Assembly (NCBI GenBank): GCA_022361135.1
Contig: JAKSBM010000176.1
Span: forward strand, 1-6,321
DNA length: 6,321 bases
Direction of reading: 5' to 3'
From: Desulfobacterales bacterium
Lineage (GTDB): Bacteria > Desulfobacterota > Desulfobacteria > Desulfobacterales > Desulfobacteraceae
Under the pieces are notes generated by a model. It ran no database searches and was not told the DNA's origin. It saw nothing but the letters and a program-made list of their open reading frames with translations. Made by a program: the position numbers and the translations under genes. This document shows positions 1 to 3,907 of this stretch, piece after piece; the stretch's first letter is position 1, and each line of letters begins with the position of its first letter.

Positions 1-540
1 CTCTACGTGCGCAATGGCCTTAAATTTTATCCCCACCTCATCGGGGGCCACCAGGAACAGGGCCGCCGCGGGGGGACCGAGAACACCGTCTCCATCATCG
101 GCCTGGGAAAGGCCTGTGAACTGGCCAAGGACAATTTGGAATTCATGGACACCGAAGTCCGGGCCCTGCGGGATTACCTCCAGGAACAGCTGTTGGAAAA
201 AATTCCTTCCACCTCGGTGAACGGGGTGCTGGATCATCGTCTTCCCAATACCCTCTCCATCGGTTTTGATGCCGTGGAAGGGGAGTCCATCCTCATGCTT
301 TTGGACCGGGACGGCATCTGCGCCTCCTCTGGATCGGCCTGTACCTCGGGATCCCTGGATCCCTCCCACGTTCTCATGGCCATGGAAGTCCCCTTTAAGT
401 CCGCCCACGGGACCATCCGTTTTTCCCTCTCCCATTACAACACCCGGGAGGAGATGGATAAAATCGTGGAAAATATGGTGAACACCATTGACCGCCTCCG
501 TCAGATGTCACCCTTCTGGAAGGACGGCAAGGTCATCTAA
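1..540 (+). CDS. nifS: Cysteine desulfurase NifS/IscS family, C-terminal part (5' end outside window)
   Basis: PLP-dependent cysteine desulfurase, which takes sulfur from L-cysteine as an enzyme persulfide for Fe-S cluster and thiocofactor assembly in the cytoplasm. Reading frame 1 is open from the first base, giving 179 residues that start LYVRNG; the family is usually about 390-400 residues, so roughly the N-terminal 55% is missing, including the PLP-binding lysine. Seen: the GGHQEQGRRGGTEN segment of the group I desulfurase fold near the start, and the mobile catalytic loop SSGSACTSGSLDPSHVL, whose catalytic Cys is codon 340-342. The loop form (SGSACTSG, close to the C-terminus) marks the NifS/IscS group I class rather than SufS. 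The C-terminus looks complete (FWKDGKVI, stop TAA 538-540). A large inverted repeat begins 6 bp after the stop. It converges with the cysteine biosynthesis operon. Sure of the family; NifS versus IscS cannot be settled without the partner genes. Confidence 0.95.
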   Translation, partial: LYVRNGLKFYPHLIGGHQEQGRRGGTENTVSIIGLGKACELAKDNLEFMDTEVRALRDYLQEQLLEKIPSTSVNGVLDHRLPNTLSIGFDAVEGESILMLLDRDGICASSGSACTSGSLDPSHVLMAMEVPFKSAHGTIRFSLSHYNTREEMDKIVENMVNTIDRLRQMSPFWKDGKVI

Positions 541-545
541 TCTGC

Positions 546-616
546 CAATCAACCCCGGCGGCCCTGTAAGCCCGCCCAACCCATTCAGCCTTTCCAGGGC
601 TGCCGGGGTTTGATTG
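546..616 (+). terminator. Large imperfect inverted repeat just after nifS, probable terminator
   Basis: Left arm 546-566 (CAATCAACCCCGGCGGCCCTG) pairs with right arm 595-616. There is one G-T wobble (560/601) and one bulged T (611), so about 21 paired positions close a 28-nt loop. It begins 6 bp after the nifS stop. The right arm is followed by a pyrimidine-rich stretch (TCTCCTCTTTCCC) rather than a clean T run, so it may be a weak intrinsic terminator or an mRNA 3'-end stabiliser. Confidence 0.6.
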
Positions 617-778
617 TCTCCTCTTTCCCTTCCCATTTTCCGGGAATTATTTTCTTTATAATTGAATCCCTTTTTCCCCTTGAATCCAGGGTTGAATTGT
701 GATGAATCGGCCTGTGCGTGACGTTTCGGAGCCGTTGGAGTGCGGCGTTGGCATTTCATCCTCTTTTACCCTAAAGAA
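617..778. other. Non-coding stretch between the nifS terminator and the cupin remnant
   Basis: I see no gene here. There is a perfect -10-like TATAAT at 657-662 (+), but no convincing -35 about 17 bp upstream. TTGAATCC occurs at 662-669 and 680-687, with a diverged copy TTGAATTG at 692-699 and TGAATC at 703-708. These may be leftovers of the control region of the decayed cupin gene. Little more can be said. Confidence 0.4.
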
Positions 779-1126
779 GTGATCCTGGGAAAATCCGACA
801 TCCCCTTTCAGCCCATTGACTGGAAATCCATCCCCAAAACCGCGCACAAGGGCGAAACCGGGCTTGCCCCTTGGCAGACCGTTGAAGCCCCTGGGCTGGG
901 CGTTCGTGTGGCTACCCATGCCAAGGGTACTTATTTCCGCCCGTTGGCGTGAAAAAGGGCATATTGTCCATTGTTTGGAAGGGGAGGGGGCAATGAAGCC
1001 AAGTACGGGGCGCGGAATTTCCTGACTCCGGGCATGTCCCATGTGGTTTCCCATGATTTGAGTTCCCATCGTTCCAGTACCAAGGGTGGGGTGAAGCTGT
1101 TGGTCATTGATGGGGATTTTTTGAAG
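779..1126 (+). pseudogene. Frameshifted remnant of a small single-domain cupin (DHCW-motif type)
   Basis: Three reading-frame segments read in order like one small cupin. Frame A, from a possible GTG at 779, gives SDIPFQPIDW and HKGETGLAPWQTVEAPGLGV, then meets TGA at 950-952. Frame B gives REKGHIVHCLEGE (948-986) and stops at 1023-1025. Frame C gives FLTPGMSHVVS and LSSHRSSTKGGVKLLVIDGD up to about 1126, then runs on without homology to a stop at 1234. The pattern fits one inserted base between 929 and 944 and one lost base near the G run at 986-990, so the two indels compensate. The place where the family carries Asp-His-Trp-Cys reads Ala-Arg-Trp-Arg (939-950), so the presumed metal ligands are also lost. 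That argues for real decay rather than only sequencing error. Family identity is from memory of the motif order and was not searched. Confidence 0.72.
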
Positions 1127-1352
1127 TTGCAGCTGGGATATGGGCCGTTGCCATTTGATTCAAACGCTTTAATCCGAACCCGGGTGGGATCGGCAAATTC
1201 TACAGTCAACCGCGTTGGAAAGGTTTTTAAATGATCGTGACGATAGCCCAGGATTTAGGAATATACTTTTGAGAATCACTATCAGGTTGATTTCTGGGGG
1301 GAATTTGACCGACCCTGCAACGGATTCAGGGGGGAATCGAAGACGGATACAA
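1127..1352. other. Non-coding stretch before the terminator; possible small-RNA locus
   Basis: I see no protein gene here; frame C of the cupin remnant stays open to 1234 but has no recognisable content. Elements present are an 11-bp palindrome ATCGT-G-ACGAT (1234-1244), a -10-like TATACT (1262-1267) with only a weak -35 (GTGACG 1237-1242, spacer 19), a Fur-box-like palindrome (1270-1284), two near-identical G-rich 13-mers (1292-1304 and 1325-1337), and a small hairpin CCCTG/CAGGG (1313-1317 with 1327-1331). Together with the terminator at 1353-1391 these could outline a transcript of about 118 nt from roughly 1274. That is inference only. Confidence 0.3.
1270..1284. promoter_or_regulatory. 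Fur-box-like palindrome
   Basis: TGAGAATCACTATCA matches the 7-1-7 Fur consensus TGATAATnATTATCA at 12 of 14 defined positions. It sits 3 bp downstream of a -10-like TATACT (1262-1267), where a bound repressor would block the start site. No protein gene lies downstream on the + strand before the terminator, so the target, if any, would be a short non-coding transcript. Could be chance, but by simple counting fewer than one such match per window is expected. Confidence 0.35.
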
Positions 1353-1391
1353 AAAAAGGCCGCTGCTCCTGAATGGAACAGCGGCCTTTTT
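1353..1391 (-). terminator. Bidirectional rho-independent terminator of the HTH-cysE-cysK operon
   Basis: GGCCGCTG (1358-1365) pairs perfectly with CAGCGGCC (1379-1386). The stem is extended by A5/T5 (1353-1357 with 1387-1391), and an inner TCC/GGA closes a 5-nt loop. Read on the minus strand it lies 20 bp after the cysK stop and is followed by a run of seven T (complement of 1351-1357). Read on the plus strand it has five T, so it can also stop transcripts arriving from the nifS side. Confidence 0.92.
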
Positions 1392-1411
1392 GCCTTAATT
1401 GACGAGTGGGA

Positions 1412-2329
1412 TTAACCCTTGAACAAATCCGTGCTCAAATAGCGTTCTCCGGTGTCGCAAACCACAAAAACAATGGTTTTGCCCGGGTGGTCCTGGGCCA
1501 CCTGTTTGGCGGCATGGAAGGCGGCCCCTGAGCTGATGCCGCAGAAGATGCCGTAGTCGGTGGACAATTCCCGGGCGGCGGTGAAGGCATCCTCGGATTC
1601 CACCTGCTGGATCTGGTCGATGATCTCGGTGTTCAGGACGCCGGGGACAAATCCCGCCCCTATGCCCTGGATCTTGTGTGGGCCGGGGGAGCCGCCCGAG
1701 AGGACCGGGGAGTCCTTGGGTTCCACGGCCACGGAGATAAATTCCGGTTTTTTGGCCTTGATGACTTCGGAGACACCGGTGATGGTGCCGCCGGTGCCCA
1801 CGCCGGAGACAAAGATATCAATGTCGCCGTTGGTGGCCTCCCAGATTTCCGGGCCCGTGGTTTTCCGGTGAACTTCGGGGTTGGCCGGGTTGGAGAACTG
1901 GTCGGGCATGTATGCCTTATCCAGGGTTTTTACCAGGTTTTGGGCCTCTTCAATGGCCCCCTTCATGCCCTTGGCCCCGGGAGTGAGGACCAGTTCCGCC
2001 CCCAGATGCTTGAGGAGCTGTCGTCTTTCCATGGACATGGTTTCGGGCATGGTGAGGATGAGTTTCAGCCCCCGGACCCGGGCCACGTAGGCCAGGGCGA
2101 TGCCGGTGTTGCCCGAGGTGGGCTCCACGATGACGGTGTCCGGGGTGATGTCCCCGTTGGCAATGCCGTGGTCGATCATGGCCAGGCCGATGCGGTCCTT
2201 CACCGATGCCATGGGGTTGAAGTATTCCAGTTTTCCGTGGATATGTGCTCCGGTCTCTTTGCTGGCCTTGTCCAGGTAGACCAGGGGGGTCTTACCGGTG
2301 GCCAGGGTGAGGTCAGATAGTTTATTCAT
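1412..2329 (-). CDS. cysK: O-acetylserine sulfhydrylase (cysteine synthase A)
   Basis: Converts O-acetyl-L-serine and sulfide to L-cysteine and acetate; cytoplasmic, PLP-dependent (fold type II). The product is 305 residues, normal for the family. Seen: NPMASVKDRIG with the PLP lysine at K44; the substrate-binding TSGNTG loop at 71-76; the PLP phosphate-binding GTGGTITG at 178-185; GIGAGFVPG around 222-230; and GISSGAA at 264-270, whose serine contacts the PLP ring nitrogen. The C-terminus CDTGERYLS is typical. ATG at 2329 overlaps the cysE stop by 8 bp (ATGAATAA), with an AAGGAAG ribosome-binding site inside the end of cysE, so translation is probably coupled. It is the last gene of the operon, 20 bp before a strong terminator. 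CysM/CysK paralogues acting on other donors (phosphoserine, thiosulfate) are possible, but partnership with cysE favours the standard reaction. Confidence 0.96.
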   Translation of the reverse strand: MNKLSDLTLATGKTPLVYLDKASKETGAHIHGKLEYFNPMASVKDRIGLAMIDHGIANGDITPDTVIVEPTSGNTGIALAYVARVRGLKLILTMPETMSMERRQLLKHLGAELVLTPGAKGMKGAIEEAQNLVKTLDKAYMPDQFSNPANPEVHRKTTGPEIWEATNGDIDIFVSGVGTGGTITGVSEVIKAKKPEFISVAVEPKDSPVLSGGSPGPHKIQGIGAGFVPGVLNTEIIDQIQQVESEDAFTAARELSTDYGIFCGISSGAAFHAAKQVAQDHPGKTIVFVVCDTGERYLSTDLFKG

Positions 2330-3296
2330 GTGTCGCTTCCTTTTGTTGGCGTCGATAAATCAGTTTGGGCGATTCAATGAACACCTTGGTGTCCGCCGGG
2401 ATGGAAGAGGTCAGCCAGACGTTTCCGCCCACAACCGAGCGGGCGCCGATGACCGTTTCTCCCCCCAGGATGGTCGCCCCTGAGTAGATAATGACGTCAT
2501 CCTTAATGGTGGGATGGCGTTTGGCGTCCCTCAGTTTTTCCCCGGCATCCGGGGGAAGGGAGAGGGCGCCGATGGTGACGTTCTGGTAAATTCTTACATT
2601 GTTGCCGATTTCCGAGGTTTCACCGATGACGATGCCGGTGCCGTGGTCAATGACAAACCGCTCGCCAATGGTGGCGCCGGGATGGATATCAATGCCGGTG
2701 AGGCTGTGGGCGTATTCGGTCATCATCCGTGGCAGCTGGGGGACCTGGTGCTGGTAGAGAATATGGGCAATGCGGTAGACCGTGATGGCATATATCCCCG
2801 GGTAGGAAAAGATGATCTCATCGTGGCTCTTGGCTGCGGGGTCCCCGGCAAAGGCGCCCCGGACATCCTGGCTCAGGGATTTCCTTAAATCGGGAATGGC
2901 ATTGATCAGGGCCAGGGCCACTTCCTGCCCCCGGGGCTCGCATTCCGAGCATTTCTGTCCGTAGCGCAAACAATCGTGGCGCAGGACATGGATGACCTGT
3001 TCCGAGATGATGTCGTAGAGCTGGGAAATGGATTGGCCCATGTGGTAAACCAGGTTGGCCTCGTCCACCTTTTCACTGGAGAAATACCCCGGGAAAAGGA
3101 TTTCCCTGAACTTTTCAATCATCACCCGGATGGAGGTGTTAAAATGGATGGGCTCGTCCCCGATGTGGGCAAAGCTGGCCTCATCAGCCATGGAATCCAA
3201 TACGGTTTTTATGGCCGTGGAAAGCGCTTTTCGATGTTCTTGGAACTGCTCCCGCTCCGTGGGGCAGACGGGATTGGGAAAAATGCTATCACTCAT
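2322..3296 (-). CDS. cysE: Serine O-acetyltransferase, long EpsC-like type
   Basis: Makes O-acetylserine from serine and acetyl-CoA, the first committed step of cysteine synthesis, feeding CysK downstream. The product is 324 residues, longer than E. coli CysE (273). An alpha-helical N-terminal domain (about 20-190) precedes a left-handed beta-helix (about 200-310) built of hexapeptide repeats. Catalytic features seen: GIDIHPGATIG with D203 and H205, VIDHGTGIVIGE with H218, and the later KRHPTI with H261. A loop at 244-260 replaces the short glycine-rich turn of enteric CysE. C109, C116 and C119 form a small cysteine cluster in the helical domain. The tail ends KEATHE and lacks the terminal isoleucine that enteric CysE inserts into CysK. 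I chose ATG 3296: AAAGGA lies upstream, it overlaps the HTH stop by 8 bp (ATGAGTGA), and upstream codons in this frame only shadow the HTH gene. Confidence 0.93.
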   Translation of the reverse strand: MSDSIFPNPVCPTEREQFQEHRKALSTAIKTVLDSMADEASFAHIGDEPIHFNTSIRVMIEKFREILFPGYFSSEKVDEANLVYHMGQSISQLYDIISEQVIHVLRHDCLRYGQKCSECEPRGQEVALALINAIPDLRKSLSQDVRGAFAGDPAAKSHDEIIFSYPGIYAITVYRIAHILYQHQVPQLPRMMTEYAHSLTGIDIHPGATIGERFVIDHGTGIVIGETSEIGNNVRIYQNVTIGALSLPPDAGEKLRDAKRHPTIKDDVIIYSGATILGGETVIGARSVVGGNVWLTSSIPADTKVFIESPKLIYRRQQKEATHE

Positions 3297-3690
3297 TGTC
3301 AATGATTCCTTTTTCATCCTTGAAGAATTGTAAAAATACGCCGCAATCCCGACATTCCTCCATTTTTTCTTCCCAGGAGGTGTGGGCTTGACCGCTGCAT
3401 TTGGTGCCATTGATAAACCAACACAGATCCCCGGATTTGAATTCCCAGGCCGGGCAGGTTTCCAGTTTGCTTTCCGGACATTGGTTAATGTCCCAACAAT
3501 TGGAGAATCCTTCCGGGGCCAGGGTTCTGGAAACGAGGAAGAGCAATTGACGTTCCACATGGTGGGGAATCTTCCGCCACCCTTGCTCATAGCTGTGAAT
3601 GGCCTTGATGGAGATCCCCAATAACTGGGCCATCTCCTTCTGGGTTTTCCCCAGTCTGGCGCGGAGTATTTTAAAATTCTGGCTTTCCAT
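3289..3690 (-). CDS. XRE-type helix-turn-helix regulator with a seven-cysteine C-terminal domain
   Basis: Small probable DNA-binding protein, 133 residues. Residues about 5-55 read as an XRE/Cro helix-turn-helix (LGKTQKEMAQLLGISIKAIHS, then YEQGWRKIP). Residues 65-116 carry seven cysteines at 65, 71, 79, 90, 98, 113 and 116, with Cys-Trp pairs (CWDINQC, LCW) and a closing CRDC. This resembles the small 'two-CW' cysteine-rich domains of deltaproteobacterial proteins, which I take as a metal, Fe-S or thiol-redox site. It is the first gene of the operon and overlaps cysE by 8 bp, so it is a good candidate for an autoregulated local controller of cysteine synthesis. ATG 3690 has a GGAAAG ribosome-binding site about 7 bp upstream. 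The start and HTH are clear; ligand and targets are inferred. No sensor or membrane segment is present. Confidence 0.85.
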   Translation of the reverse strand: MESQNFKILRARLGKTQKEMAQLLGISIKAIHSYEQGWRKIPHHVERQLLFLVSRTLAPEGFSNCWDINQCPESKLETCPAWEFKSGDLCWFINGTKCSGQAHTSWEEKMEECRDCGVFLQFFKDEKGIIDNE

Positions 3691-3741
3691 ACTTGTTCTT
3701 TCCGAATAATAGGATTATATAAAATCAGTACAACGCACCAA

Positions 3742-3770
3742 AATATATACCACGGTGTGGTGGTTGTCAA
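3742..3770 (-). promoter_or_regulatory. Sigma-70 promoter of the HTH-cysE-cysK operon
   Basis: On the minus strand a perfect -35 TTGACA (complement of 3765-3770) is separated by exactly 17 bp from TATATT (complement of 3742-3747, 5 of 6 to consensus). Transcription would start near 3735, giving a leader of about 45 nt to the ATG at 3690. A second, weaker option has a perfect TATAAT (complement of 3714-3719) with a poor -35 (TTGGTG) 16 bp upstream. Confidence 0.8.
3749..3761. promoter_or_regulatory. Candidate operator inside the promoter spacer
   Basis: ACCAC-GGT-GTGGT is a 5-3-5 inverted repeat lying wholly within the 17-bp spacer of the operon promoter, where a bound dimer would block RNA polymerase. 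A second repeat of the same geometry, ATAAT-AGG-ATTAT, is at 3706-3718 over the second -10 and just upstream of the ribosome-binding site. The HTH protein encoded immediately downstream is the obvious candidate ligand. Binding is inference. Confidence 0.4.
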
Positions 3771-3801
3771 CGCAGAAACCTCCCTTAAAATATCCTTTCA
3801 A

Positions 3802-3831
3802 CCCCTGAAATTTCAGTAAATTTCCCCATGT
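3802..3831 (+). promoter_or_regulatory. Sigma-32 (RpoH)-like heat-shock promoter of clpB
   Basis: CCCCTGAAA (3802-3810) and CCCCATGT (3824-3831), with 13 bp between CTGAAA and CCCCAT, closely match the RpoH promoter form CTTGAAA-N13-CCCCATnT. Start expected near 3837, leaving a leader of about 70 nt. The -35 overlaps a perfect 12-bp palindrome CTGAAATTTCAG (3805-3816). A TTGACG at 3835-3840 could be a -35, but no good -10 follows it. No CIRCE element is seen. Confidence 0.65.
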
Positions 3832-3854
3832 GGAGTTGACGAATAAAAAAGTCG

Positions 3855-3887
3855 CATTACTTTTGGGTTTAAGTTTTAAAAGTAATG
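3855..3887 (+). promoter_or_regulatory. Hairpin in the clpB 5' leader
   Basis: CATTACTTTT (3855-3864) and AAAAGTAATG (3878-3887) form a perfect 10-bp, A+T-rich stem with a 13-nt loop. It lies in the predicted clpB leader, ending 11 nt before the Shine-Dalgarno. GGGTTT in the loop (3865-3870) can alternatively pair with AAACCC (3889-3894), so two folds compete. The Shine-Dalgarno itself is in neither stem. There is no T run after it, so a terminator is unlikely. Confidence 0.45.
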
Positions 3888-3898
3888 AAAACCCCATC

Positions 3899-3904
3899 GA
3901 GGTG
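3899..3904 (+). promoter_or_regulatory. Ribosome-binding site of clpB
   Basis: GAGGTG, with its GAGG core 5 nt before the ATG at 3908, fixes the clpB start. The first residues after this ATG ([14 protein letters not shown]) align with the usual ClpB N-terminus. Confidence 0.8.
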
Positions 3905-3907
3905 ATT

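Noticed and set aside
656..1069. 137-codon open frame on the - strand
   Set aside because: Opposite to the cupin remnant, no family resemblance and no ribosome-binding site; the + strand homology explains the region.
1676..2320. 214-codon open frame on the + strand
   Set aside because: It lies wholly antisense to cysK, whose motifs are intact; its glycine/histidine-rich composition is what a shadow of that gene gives, and there is no ribosome-binding site.
3297..3770. Extension of cysE upstream to a 482-codon frame
   Set aside because: The extra codons run through the HTH gene in another frame and into its promoter; ATG 3296 has a ribosome-binding site and the expected CysE-type start.
3865..3894. 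H-type pseudoknot in the clpB leader
   Set aside because: The connecting loops would be 0 and 1 nt across a 10-bp stem, which is sterically unlikely; better read as two alternative stems.
3771..3907. CIRCE element (HrcA site) upstream of clpB
   Set aside because: No TTAGCACTC-N9-GAGTGCTAA or close variant; the palindromes present differ in sequence and size.
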